Shown: positions 1 through 7,426 of the stretch, piece by piece
Numbering within the stretch: the first letter of the stretch is position 1
Layout: the number at the start of each line of letters is the position of its first letter
Assembly: GCA_903831485.1 (NCBI GenBank)
Contig: CAIKXW010000344.1
Location: forward strand, 1-17,730
Reading direction: 5' to 3'
DNA: 17,730 nucleotides
DNA from: an uncultured Alphaproteobacteria bacterium
Lineage (GTDB): Bacteria; Pseudomonadota; Alphaproteobacteria; Caulobacterales; Hyphomonadaceae
Position numbers and translations under genes: made by a program
Notes under the pieces: generated by a model
Databases searched by the model: none
Seen by the model: only the letters and a program-made list of their open reading frames with translations
What the model was told of the DNA's origin: nothing

Positions 1-1179
1 GGCATCTTCTTCATCGGCTACTTCGTGTTCGAAGTGCCGAGCAATCTCATTCTCCGCAAGGTCGGCGCGCGCATCTGGATGGCGCGCATCATGATCACAT
101 GGGGCATCATCTCGAGCCTCTTCATGTTCACCGGCATGGTGCAGTGGGGACCCGTATCCGCCGCCTTCGGCTGCACCGACGAGCAATTCACTTTCTATGT
201 ACTGCGCTTTCTTCTCGGCGCAGCGGAGGCCGGCTTCTTCCCCGGTGTGATTCTCTACCTGACCTTCTGGTTCCCGGCCGAGAGGCGGGCCCAGATGGTG
301 GCGTGGTTCATGACCGGCATCGCCGTCTCCAACATCATCGGCGCGCCTGCCTCCGGCGCGATCCTGCAATACATGGATGGCGCAGGCGACATGCGCGGCT
401 GGCAATGGCTGTTCCTTTTGGAGGGCATCCCGTCAGTGATCATGGGCGTCGTGCTGCTGCTCATGCTCGTCGACGGACCCGCAAAGGCCAAATGGCTCAC
501 CGATGGCGAGCGCGACCTCGTTTTGCGACGCCTGGCTGAGGAGGCGGCCCTCAAGGGCGGCGCCGGCGAGCGTCACGGCATCGCGCAGGTCTTCGCCGAC
601 TGGCGCATCTGGGCCTTTGGCGTCGTCTACTTTACCGGCGCACTGTGTCTCTACACGACCAATTTCTGGATGCCGACGCTGATCTCGGAGTTCGGCATCC
701 CCTCGTCCAACTTCCTGCAGATCGGCCTGCTCAGCATGATTCCGTGGGGCGTGACCGCCGTTGTGCAGGTGCTGTGGGCCTGGAATTCCGACCGCACGGG
801 AGAGCGGCGCTGGCACACGGCTGGCGGCTTCGCCATGTGCGTCGTCGGCATGACCATGCTGGCGGTGATCGACGGTTCACCCGTCCTGCAGCTTGCCGCG
901 CTGACGATCGTGACCAGCGGCGCCCTGTGCTGGGTCGTTGCCTTCTGGTCGATCCCGACGTCCTTCCTCTCGGGCGCTGCTGCAGCAGCGGGGATCGCCT
1001 GGATCAATGCCATCGGCAATCTCGGCGGACATTTCGGCCCCGACCTGATCGGACGAATCCGAGACGCCAATGGTGGCAATGCGGACGCGGCTTTCCTTAC
1101 GCTCGCTGGTGCGGCAGCGATTGGCGGCGTCCTGATCCTGCTGGCGACGGCCAGACGGCCGGCGGTCGCAGCCGCCTAG
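1..1179 (+). CDS. MFS transporter, anion:cation symporter (ACS) type, 5' truncated by window edge
   Basis: This is an inner-membrane secondary transporter. The reading frame is open from base 1 (GIFFIGYFVFEVPSN...), so the start codon and first helices lie outside the window; 392 residues are visible. The ACS-type signature EAGFFPGVILYLTFWFP is followed by a charged loop (AERRAQ), as expected after helix 4 of this family. Further hydrophobic segments follow, with a central cytoplasmic loop near MLVDGPAKAKWL...RLAEEAAL and a second half of about six helices. ACS members take up organic anions such as tartrate, phthalate, glucarate or hydroxyaromatic acids. The substrate cannot be read from this fragment. 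The stop codon TAG (1177-1179) lies inside a CTAG that is also the stop of the convergent methyltransferase. I am confident of the family and not of the substrate. Confidence 0.9.
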   Translation, partial: GIFFIGYFVFEVPSNLILRKVGARIWMARIMITWGIISSLFMFTGMVQWGPVSAAFGCTDEQFTFYVLRFLLGAAEAGFFPGVILYLTFWFPAERRAQMVAWFMTGIAVSNIIGAPASGAILQYMDGAGDMRGWQWLFLLEGIPSVIMGVVLLLMLVDGPAKAKWLTDGERDLVLRRLAEEAALKGGAGERHGIAQVFADWRIWAFGVVYFTGALCLYTTNFWMPTLISEFGIPSSNFLQIGLLSMIPWGVTAVVQVLWAWNSDRTGERRWHTAGGFAMCVVGMTMLAVIDGSPVLQLAALTIVTSGALCWVVAFWSIPTSFLSGAAAAAGIAWINAIGNLGGHFGPDLIGRIRDANGGNADAAFLTLAGAAAIGGVLILLATARRPAVAAA

Positions 1180-1997
1180 TTCGTGAACGCCTTCTTGAAC
1201 ATGCCGTCCGGCAGGCTCGGGCCGCGGCTCGGATGGATCAGGAAGTAATCCTTCCAGCGGCGTTTCGGATCGATCTGCGTCGACTCGAACATGTGCGAAT
1301 TGTCGTCGTTGAGCTGCCACATGCGGTAGCCCAGGCTGATGAAGTAGTCGCGCACGTCTTCGCCGGACGAGCCGAAATTTCGCTGCAACGAGAATGGATG
1401 GATCTCGATCAGAAGGCTCGGCAGGTCGCGCTCGATCGTCTTCCTGCCGCCCTCGAGGAAGCGGATCTCGGCTCCTTCAACGTCGCAGCGGATGAAGTCC
1501 ACGCGCGGCAGTTTCTCGGCCGCCATCAGTCCGTCGAGCGAAACGACCGCCGTGGGCTGGTCGACGAACTCTGTCCTGTTGCCGGTGGCGAGCATCTCAT
1601 CAGACGCCGTCCCGCCGCGATCCGTCACCACGCCATAGGCGCGGCCAAGGTGGCCCGACATCTTCTTCGGCACGGAGAGGATCATCGAGCCTTCCGCCGA
1701 TCCGATCGCCGCATTGTGCGGGATCACGTTCTTCAGCTTATGCCAGCGCAGCAGGCGGGTCATGATCGCGTAGGAATAGTTCGACGGTTCGTAGACATGG
1801 ACCACGCCGTTGGGCCCGATGTGCTGCGACAGCAGGTAGGAGTGGCGCCCATCGGAGCCGCCGAAGTGCAGGCAGATATCGCCCGGCTTCACGACTTCCT
1901 TCATGTAGGGCGCCTCAGGCTCCCATTTACGGTCCTGCTTGTTGCGCTGGTAGATTCGCATGGTGGTCGCGAGGTTGCGCAGGCCTTCGAAGGACAT
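1176..1997 (-). CDS. FkbM family SAM-dependent methyltransferase
   Basis: A 273-residue protein that probably O-methylates a sugar, polyketide or glycan. The acceptor is unknown. The SAM-binding part is visible as LHFGGSDGRHSYLLS (residues 43-57), the acidic strand-2 end VYEPS (68-72), and the FkbM hallmark DFIRCDVEGAEIRFLEGG (167-184, with D172 and E174), followed by SLLIEIHP (194-201). I chose ATG at 1997. A longer frame from GTG 2090 adds 31 residues with no family character and has no visible ribosome binding site. The upstream gap of 132 bases is shared with the divergent metallopeptidase. The gene ends inside the same CTAG as the convergent transporter. Isolated fkbM genes like this often modify surface polysaccharide, but no glycan cluster is visible here. 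Confidence 0.88.
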   Translation of the reverse strand: MSFEGLRNLATTMRIYQRNKQDRKWEPEAPYMKEVVKPGDICLHFGGSDGRHSYLLSQHIGPNGVVHVYEPSNYSYAIMTRLLRWHKLKNVIPHNAAIGSAEGSMILSVPKKMSGHLGRAYGVVTDRGGTASDEMLATGNRTEFVDQPTAVVSLDGLMAAEKLPRVDFIRCDVEGAEIRFLEGGRKTIERDLPSLLIEIHPFSLQRNFGSSGEDVRDYFISLGYRMWQLNDDNSHMFESTQIDPKRRWKDYFLIHPSRGPSLPDGMFKKAFTN

Positions 1998-2055
1998 GGA
2001 CAAGGCGGATTCTCCGGGAACGTCTGGGCCGGTACAAAGCGTAACTCGTGCAAAA

Positions 2056-2071
2056 AGGGAAGGTCTTCCCT
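2056..2071. promoter_or_regulatory. Inverted repeat between divergent fkbM and metallopeptidase genes
   Basis: Perfect 7-base arms AGGGAAG and CTTCCCT surround a 2-base centre (GT). The dyad sits in the divergent spacer, 59 bases before the FkbM start and 58 bases before the metallopeptidase start. Its near-central position and size fit a dimeric repressor site, but I see no regulator gene nearby. It could be chance in a short spacer. Confidence 0.3.
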
Positions 2072-2129
2072 GCAATCCTGACCGCGTCACGTCGTTCCGG
2101 TTTCGCCGAAGGTGGATTACAAGCCCGCC

Positions 2130-2552
2130 ATGAACAATCCAGAACCCGCCCGCGTCCGCTGGGGCGCCGCCCCTTCCCTCGACGATATCGCCGCGATGGC
2201 TCGCGCAGCCCTCGACACGCTGGAAGAACCATTTCGCACACCCGCCCGCGCCGTCGCCATCAAGGTCGAGGATTTTGCCGATGACGAGACGCTGGAGTCC
2301 ATGAAGATCGAGAACCCCTATGACCTCACCGGCCTCTATTCCGGGGTCGCGCTGACGCTGGAGCAGGTCTCAGCCCCCTCGCAGATCCCGCCCATGGTCT
2401 GGCTCTACCGCATGCCAATCCTCGACGAATGGGCCGCCACCGAGGGTCTCGCCCTCGAAGACCTCGTCGCCCACGTCGTGATCCACGAACTCGGCCACCA
2501 TTTCGGCTGGTCGGACGAGGAGATGGACGTGATGAACGCGGACGAAGACTAG
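2130..2552 (+). CDS. Zincin-like metallopeptidase (MpN / DUF1025 type)
   Basis: A 140-residue soluble protein of the small bacterial zincin family often annotated as 'metallopeptidase family protein'. The zinc-binding helix is VVIHELGHHFGWSDEEMD, giving HExxH with H119, E120 and H123, and the family's downstream acid in GWSDEEM (D129). No signal peptide is seen, so it should be cytoplasmic. The physiological substrate of this family is not established. ATG 2130 is chosen because MNNPEPARVRW fits the family's short N-terminus. A GTG at 2112 would add six residues. A GAAGG lies about 17 bases upstream of the ATG, so the ribosome site is weak. The stop overlaps the stop of the convergent coq4 gene in a shared CTAG. 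Confidence 0.85.
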   Translation: MNNPEPARVRWGAAPSLDDIAAMARAALDTLEEPFRTPARAVAIKVEDFADDETLESMKIENPYDLTGLYSGVALTLEQVSAPSQIPPMVWLYRMPILDEWAATEGLALEDLVAHVVIHELGHHFGWSDEEMDVMNADED

Positions 2553-3499
2553 GCCATCCCGGCCCGCTCGAGCTGCTCGACCAGGTCGGGCGGCACCGGC
2601 GAGACATAGGGCGCAACGCCAAGGCGCTGGCGCACCGTGTCGGTCGGCTCCTTCCAGATATCCTGCCAGTCGACCCCGAGTAGCTGCGGCGTCGCGCGAC
2701 CATGGCGCCAGGCGCCGAGCGTGATTTCCATCAGGAGCGCAAGGCCCTCGGGCCGGTTGATCGCGGCCTTGGCGATGATGAAGGCTAGGAACTGCGCCGA
2801 ATAGTTGTGCCCGAACTGCGAGAGCTGGAAAGCCGAGATGCCGACCTCGTGCAACGCCGTCGTGTGATAGCCGCCGACAATGTGCCAGAGGTCATGGCAC
2901 TGCAGGATGCGCACATTGAGATAGTCGAGCGGCGGCGGCAGGTTCGCGAGCCCCAGCGCATCGCGGTCGAGCACTTCAAGATCGAAATTGTTGTCGATCA
3001 TCTGGCGGTGGAATTCATTGCCCAGCGATCCATCCGGACACTGTGCGAGTTCGTCCATCGTGAAACGCTGCGGCCATCCCTGCGCCACAGCGGCAGGCAC
3101 GCCCGGATAGGCAAGACTCGCCTCGCCCGCGCGCCGCGCAAATCCCTGGTCAACGAACTTGCCAAGCCCTGCAGTGCGCAGCGTAAACGTGCCCGCGTCA
3201 GTCTTCACGGTGTCGTCGATGAAGGCCCAGAACTCAGGCCACAGCTCCGGCGCAACGGCGCCGCTTCCGCCCGTCAGGTCGACGGCGCGAGCCTCATCGC
3301 CGAACCATCCGGCGGCCGCCGCATCATAGACATCGATGATCGTCCGCGGCTCCACCCACCCTGCCCGTGTCAGCAATGCTGCGAGATCCGCTGCAGCTCC
3401 CATGTCGCCGCGCTTCGCGGCGCTTGCGAGTGCTGCAGGATCGCCCGCGCCGGAGCCTGTGATGGACTCGAAGCGCTCGGTGATGGCGATGGCAGGCAT
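2549..3499 (-). CDS. Coq4-like ubiquinone biosynthesis protein
   Basis: A 316-residue Coq4-family protein. In ubiquinone synthesis Coq4 organises the Coq complex and, by recent work on the family, takes part in C1 oxidative decarboxylation of the ring. The diagnostic metal motif HD-xx-H-x11-E is complete: H202, D203, H206 and E218 (HDLWHIVGGY... to ...TALHE). Family context motifs GSLGNEF (158-164) and AWRHGR (263-268) flank it. The first ~110 residues are an extension with no recognised domain, longer than in yeast or human Coq4. ATG 3499 is chosen over an upstream in-frame start because a near-perfect AAGGAGGG sits five bases before it. No other ubi genes lie within the window. It is cytoplasmic or membrane-peripheral, with no TM segment. 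Confidence 0.85.
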   Translation of the reverse strand: MPAIAITERFESITGSGAGDPAALASAAKRGDMGAAADLAALLTRAGWVEPRTIIDVYDAAAAGWFGDEARAVDLTGGSGAVAPELWPEFWAFIDDTVKTDAGTFTLRTAGLGKFVDQGFARRAGEASLAYPGVPAAVAQGWPQRFTMDELAQCPDGSLGNEFHRQMIDNNFDLEVLDRDALGLANLPPPLDYLNVRILQCHDLWHIVGGYHTTALHEVGISAFQLSQFGHNYSAQFLAFIIAKAAINRPEGLALLMEITLGAWRHGRATPQLLGVDWQDIWKEPTDTVRQRLGVAPYVSPVPPDLVEQLERAGMA

Positions 3500-3537
3500 G
3501 TGACCCTCCTTGTGAGGCCCCTCCACACAGGATGGGG

Positions 3538-3566
3538 ACGCTACGGCCCGTCATGCACCCGTTCAA
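3538..3566 (-). promoter_or_regulatory. Possible coq4 promoter
   Basis: Read on the minus strand, TTGAAC (3566-3561), a 17-base spacer and TAGCGT (3543-3538) make a weak sigma70-like promoter. It would give a leader of about 30 bases carrying the strong AAGGAGGG site of coq4. The -10 element is poor, so this is only a candidate. Confidence 0.2.
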
Positions 3567-3618
3567 GTTCACGCTGCGGCAGCTGTGCAAGCGCCATTGC
3601 GCGCGCAATCTTCGAAAG

Positions 3619-4005
3619 ATGCTGAGCCAACCCGCCGCCCTCGTCTTCTGTGTCACGATCGGTCTTCTTGGCGTCTTCCAGCTGGCGCTTGCCGCCGGCG
3701 CGCCCTGGGGCCGTCTCGCATGGGGCGGGGGCCATGAGCGCCTTCCGGCTGCATACCGGGTCGGCAGCCTCGTCTCCATCCTGATCTATGCAGTCTTCGC
3801 CACGATCGTGCTGGAGCGTGCGGGCCTGATTGCGGTCCTGCCGTCTCCGGAGATCGCGCGCGTCGGCGCGTGGATGATCGCCGGTTACATGGCTCTCGGG
3901 ATCGTCATGAACGCGATCTCGCGCAGTCTGCCTGAGCGGTTCGTGATGACGCCGGTGGCCATACTGCTCTGTAGTTCAGCCGCCCTTGTCGCGCTTGGAG
4001 CCTAG
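3619..4005 (+). CDS. Small four-helix membrane protein of unknown function
   Basis: A 128-residue integral membrane protein with four predicted helices, at about residues 6-27, 49-66, 82-101 and 109-127. The stretch GAPWGRLAWGGGHERLP (27-43) followed by YRVGSLVSILIYAVFA is characteristic of a widespread family of uncharacterised membrane proteins, recognised by pattern memory and without a known function. ATG 3619 is preferred because the protein then begins just before the first helix. In-frame starts at 3532 or 3553 would add an Arg/His-rich leader, and none has a convincing ribosome site. It is divergent from coq4 and converges, 15 bases apart, on the 51-residue gene. Confidence 0.75.
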   Translation: MLSQPAALVFCVTIGLLGVFQLALAAGAPWGRLAWGGGHERLPAAYRVGSLVSILIYAVFATIVLERAGLIAVLPSPEIARVGAWMIAGYMALGIVMNAISRSLPERFVMTPVAILLCSSAALVALGA

Positions 4006-4020
4006 CGAGCCGCGCGGGTA

Positions 4021-4176
4021 TCAGCGCGCCGCCGTCTGCTGCGCGCCATAGTAACCATCGGCGAACAGCGAATCGTTGCCCGAGCCGAGCATCACGGCGC
4101 AAGCCGTGAAAGCCAGGCCCATTAAGAGCACAGCCAGCAGGCGGGTCAGGGTTTTGCCATTTGCGCCGTTGCTCAT
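4021..4176 (-). CDS. 51-residue membrane-anchored small protein
   Basis: A short frame opens at ATG 4176 behind GGGAG (seven bases spacing) and closes at TGA 4023-4021. The product starts MSNGANGKTLTRLLAVLL, with a basic N-terminus and a hydrophobic stretch over residues 12-31 (LLAVLLMGLAFTACAVMLGS), then a short polar tail rich in D, Y and Q. The cysteine at residue 26 in FTAC could be a lipobox, but I favour a signal anchor because hydrophobicity continues past it. I recognise no family. The good ribosome site and coherent anchor-plus-tail layout support a real gene. It is divergent from the S8 protease operon, with a 253-base spacer. Confidence 0.6.
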   Translation of the reverse strand: MSNGANGKTLTRLLAVLLMGLAFTACAVMLGSGNDSLFADGYYGAQQTAAR

Positions 4177-4211
4177 GACCCACTCCCTGCATCATCCGTG
4201 CCGGTGTTCAG

Positions 4212-4230
4212 CAGGGGCGCCTTGCCCCTG
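4212..4230. promoter_or_regulatory. Perfect 7-bp inverted repeat upstream of the 51-residue gene
   Basis: CAGGGGC and GCCCCTG are separated by five bases (GCCTT). It lies 35 bases upstream of the 51-residue gene's start, in the spacer shared with the S8 protease operon. No T-run follows on either strand, so it is not a simple terminator. A leader hairpin or an operator are the alternatives. Confidence 0.3.
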
Positions 4231-4317
4231 ACGACCGTCCCTGAACCAATGACAATCCCTCCGGTCGCGCCATGCGAGGGCGATCATGGGGCCCTTTGGG
4301 GACCAATTACGGCCGAT

Positions 4318-4332
4318 CCGACACAATGTCGG
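4318..4332. promoter_or_regulatory. Second dyad in the S8 operon spacer
   Basis: CCGACA and TGTCGG are separated by CAA. The dyad is nested within a broader GGCCGA...TCGGCC pairing (4311-4334). It is about 100 bases before the protease start and could be an operator or part of a leader. The rest of the 4177-4429 spacer shows no convincing -35/-10 pair to me. Confidence 0.3.
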
Positions 4333-4429
4333 CCGCATCGTCTCGACTGCTCAACGATACGAAGCCGGATTCGCCTTGTCGCAATGGCATGGTAAGCAGC
4401 AGTCGACATTTAAGGCGTGGAGTGGGGCG

Positions 4430-6775
4430 ATGAGGATTTCGCGGTACCTGATGGGCGCGGCCCTGGCGGCGGCACTGGCTGTCACGGCGGGGTGTGACCG
4501 ACTGGAAGAAGCAGGCAGGCTCGCCGGCGAGGCGATTTCGCAGATCACGGGCGGCGCCCCTGCCGAACAGCCCGTGCTCGTCCTGACCGACGACCAGATC
4601 CTTGCGGCAGCCTCCGTCGATGACCGCGCCCTTTTCGGCCCGATGCAGGCGCCAATCGCGCTTACGGCGATCGATGTCGACGAACTCCTCCAGACCCAGC
4701 GCTTCTATGCAGTCGGCTCCGTCATCGCCAAGCCACGCGCCGAGATCGCAGAGCCGGTGGTGGACGCAGGGTTCAGCATGTCGACCGCGCCGACCGACGA
4801 CGTCAGCGTCATGAACACGGACGATGCACCCCTGCCGGAATCGGCCGCGGCCGCCCCGGGCGCGCCCGTACAGGAAGCGCCACCGCCCAGCGCGGTTGCA
4901 TCCTCGCCCGAAGCAAGCCGCATAACGCAGGATGGCGCTCCCGCCATCCTGAAGCCCGGGATCGCCCGGCCGCGCGCCGAGATCAAGCTGCCATCCACGA
5001 GCGAGCTTCGCCGCCAGGCTCAGGTCGCTGCGCCCGAGGCGCTGAAGGAAGCCGTGCGCGACATGGGCGTGCAACTCGACGCCGACGCGCTGCGCCGCGC
5101 GCGCCAGTCGGCGCAGGAGGCGATGAAGGCCAACAGCCAGACTGCGCAAGCGATCGGCGATGCCGTCTCACGCAAGGTCACCGACGCAACCGCCCCCCTG
5201 CCCAAGCCCCTGCAGGTCCGCGCGCGGCTTGCCGTCGATCAGGCCGTCGTGGCGCGCGACAAGGCGGGACAGACGCTGGAGCGTCTCGGCCTCTCGGGCA
5301 TCGTCACGCCTGGCGAAGGCGGACAGATGCGCATCACCATCGGCGTCAACCCGACCCAGCTCCGCGCAGGCGCTGTCGATCTCGACAAGATCGAATCCAT
5401 GCGCGCGCTCTTCGCCCCGCAGAAACGCGATGACAGCCAGGAATGCGCCGGCGCGCCCGACATCGAGAAGATGAAGCTCGATCCTGTGCTGGCGACGGAA
5501 TGCGTCGTCAAAGTGCTGATGCAGACCGGCGAGTACGAGTACGTGGAGAAGGACTACATTTTCACCAACCAGATGCTGCGCAAACCGGCGCAGAAGCCGG
5601 CGACTGTGACGACGGGCTCGCGTCCAAACGATCCGCTGTACGGGCTGCAATGGCATTTCCGCGAGAATGGCCCCGCTGCAGGCCAGTCGGCCGGCGGCGC
5701 TGGCTTTGGCGGCTTCTGGGACAAGGCCAAGCTCACCGGCTCGCGCGACGTGGTGGTCGCCGTCGTCGACACTGGCATCCAGATGAATCATCCGGACATC
5801 AAGGGCTCGCCCAACCTCGCGCCGGGCTATGACATGGTCTCCGACCCGATCATGGGCAATGACGGCGACGGGCGCGATGCCGATCCCAACGATCCGGGTG
5901 ACAAATGCAATCCGGACGACGCCACGCTCTCGGACTCGTTCCACGGCACGCACGTAGCAGGCACGATCGGCGTCGCAGCGACAAACAATGCGGCCGGGGT
6001 CGCGGGCGGCGCATGGAACGTCACCATCGTCCCTGTGCGCGCACTCGGCCGTTGCGGCGGAAAGCTGTCGGACATCAACGACGCGATCCGCTGGGCCGCA
6101 GGCGCCGTTCCGGCGCGCGACGGCGTCAAGGAAGTGTGGAACTCAAAGCCCGCCGACATCATCAACCTGTCGATCGGCCTCTTCGGCCCCTGCCCCGCCT
6201 CCATGCAGGCGGCGATCAACGATGCGGTTGCGGCCGGCGCGATCGTCGTCTCGGCGGCGGGCAACGCCCGCGTCGACACGCAGTACTTCGCTCCGGGCGG
6301 ATGCCAGAACGTCATCTCGGTTGCGGCCAACGACGCGCGTGGACAGCTGACGCCCTACTCGAACTTCGGGGCCAATGTCTCGATCATGGCGCCCGGCGGC
6401 GACATGGCGCGTGATGACGACAGGGACGGCCGCCCGGACGGGATCCTGTCGACCAAGTTCATGAAGAACTGCACCGACCCGGCCAATCCCGGCGCGACTG
6501 TCGCCCAGTGCTACTATGCATTCGAGAACGGCACCTCGATGGCGGCGCCGCATGTTTCGGCGGCGCTGGTCCTGTTGAAGGCGAAGTTCCCGGCCGCGGT
6601 GCCGTCGGAACTGAAAACCCGCCTGCTGCAGGCGACGATCCCCCGCAGCAACATGCAGTGTTCAGGCGCCTGCACGGCCTACCCGGGATCGACGCCCATC
6701 CCGGGTTCGGCAGACATGTGTTATCGGCCATGTGGCGGACGAATGCTGAACCTGGCGAACGCTCAGCTTCAGTAA
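4430..6775 (+). CDS. S8 (subtilisin-like) serine protease, lipoprotein
   Basis: A 781-residue exported serine endopeptidase. Residues 1-21 form a lipoprotein signal ending VTAG before C22. The catalytic residues are all present: D447 in VVAVVDTGIQ, H505 in HGTHVAGT, S703 in NGTSMAAPH, and the oxyanion Asn N612 in SAAGNA. A ~400-residue N-terminal part precedes the catalytic domain. It holds an Ala/Pro-rich region with IAKPRAEI (99-106) repeated as IARPRAEI (178-185), a likely helical stretch (about 190-290), and a propeptide-like end at EYEYVEKDYIF (368-378). RPNDPLYGLQWHF (398-410) is the usual lead-in to the S8 core. ATG 4430 has GGAG seven bases upstream and gives a proper signal peptide. 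An in-frame start at 4286 would bury it. It is first of four same-strand envelope genes. Substrates are unknown. Confidence 0.93.
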   Translation: MRISRYLMGAALAAALAVTAGCDRLEEAGRLAGEAISQITGGAPAEQPVLVLTDDQILAAASVDDRALFGPMQAPIALTAIDVDELLQTQRFYAVGSVIAKPRAEIAEPVVDAGFSMSTAPTDDVSVMNTDDAPLPESAAAAPGAPVQEAPPPSAVASSPEASRITQDGAPAILKPGIARPRAEIKLPSTSELRRQAQVAAPEALKEAVRDMGVQLDADALRRARQSAQEAMKANSQTAQAIGDAVSRKVTDATAPLPKPLQVRARLAVDQAVVARDKAGQTLERLGLSGIVTPGEGGQMRITIGVNPTQLRAGAVDLDKIESMRALFAPQKRDDSQECAGAPDIEKMKLDPVLATECVVKVLMQTGEYEYVEKDYIFTNQMLRKPAQKPATVTTGSRPNDPLYGLQWHFRENGPAAGQSAGGAGFGGFWDKAKLTGSRDVVVAVVDTGIQMNHPDIKGSPNLAPGYDMVSDPIMGNDGDGRDADPNDPGDKCNPDDATLSDSFHGTHVAGTIGVAATNNAAGVAGGAWNVTIVPVRALGRCGGKLSDINDAIRWAAGAVPARDGVKEVWNSKPADIINLSIGLFGPCPASMQAAINDAVAAGAIVVSAAGNARVDTQYFAPGGCQNVISVAANDARGQLTPYSNFGANVSIMAPGGDMARDDDRDGRPDGILSTKFMKNCTDPANPGATVAQCYYAFENGTSMAAPHVSAALVLLKAKFPAAVPSELKTRLLQATIPRSNMQCSGACTAYPGSTPIPGSADMCYRPCGGRMLNLANAQLQ

Positions 6776-6865
6776 GCGTTCTATGGACGGGGGGACGTGT
6801 CTTTCGGCGCACAGGCCACGTAAGGGCTTGATGTCGCTGGGATATGTTCCAGGAAGAGAGGGACA

Positions 6866-7426
6866 GTGGCCGTGACAGACGCACCGCGCATCGACGGTGG
6901 CGAGAACCGCCTGAAGGCCGCAGGCCCGACTGCGGCAGCGATTGGCATCATCACCACAATCGTCGGCGTGTCGCTTCTCGCGAATTCGCCCGAAAGCCCC
7001 GCGCGCCCCGCGGCAACGCCTGCGGCCGCAGCGCCAGCCCCCGCGCCGCAAGGTCCGCTCCCGCCCGTGATCGGACTACCCCAGACGCAGAACCAGCCCG
7101 GCGTAACGGGCTCGGTGCAGACCGGCGTCGAGATCGTCGTCAAGTTCAAGGACGATGGCCGCGTGAAGGACATCATCGACGCCTTCTGGCGCGACCAGAA
7201 TTCGGCCAAGGCAAAGTTCAACGCGTGGAAAGCCTCGCGGCCCGAGTTTGCCGCGCTCAGTCTCGACCGCGTGACATATTCCAACGAGCTGGTGCTTGTG
7301 CACGATGGTTCGATCCAGCCCGCGCAGCGCGCCGCAGCCATGCGCGCGATCGCAGCGAAGCTGGGCGCAGTTGCAGACATTTCCTATGCAGAGCCGAACC
7401 TGACGGCTCAACCCGGAGGACGATGA
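6866..7426 (+). CDS. Membrane-anchored propeptide-like (inhibitor I9-like) protein
   Basis: A 186-residue protein with no catalytic domain. Residues 22-40 form one hydrophobic segment (AAAIGIITTIVGVSLLA) after a short polar N-terminus, so it should be inner-membrane anchored with the rest periplasmic. An Ala/Pro linker (43-80) follows. Residues 86-182 then look like an S8 propeptide/I9-type fold: VEIVVKFKDD as first strand, a helix, NELVLV, a second helix (QRAAAMRAIAAKL), and the closing ISYAEPNLTAQP that normally joins a propeptide to an S8 core. Here it stands alone, right after an S8 protease gene, which suggests an inhibitor or folding helper. GTG 6866 has GAGAGGG just upstream; GTG 6872 is an alternative. 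The stop overlaps the next start. The fold is inferred from pattern and no search was run. Confidence 0.75.
   Translation: MAVTDAPRIDGGENRLKAAGPTAAAIGIITTIVGVSLLANSPESPARPAATPAAAAPAPAPQGPLPPVIGLPQTQNQPGVTGSVQTGVEIVVKFKDDGRVKDIIDAFWRDQNSAKAKFNAWKASRPEFAALSLDRVTYSNELVLVHDGSIQPAQRAAAMRAIAAKLGAVADISYAEPNLTAQPGGR

Noticed and set aside
645..2081. A 478-residue open frame on the plus strand across the transporter end and the FkbM gene
   Set aside because: It overlaps two well-recognised genes in another frame, its product is Arg/His/Asp-rich without domain features, and it arises from high GC content.
2807..3625. A 272-residue plus-strand frame opposite coq4
   Set aside because: It is antisense to a gene with a complete Coq4 metal motif and strong ribosome site, and its composition is atypical.
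4307..5953. Long minus-strand frames (280 and 261 residues) opposite the S8 protease N-terminal region
   Set aside because: They are complementary-strand shadows in GC-rich coding DNA, with no ribosome sites or recognisable domains.
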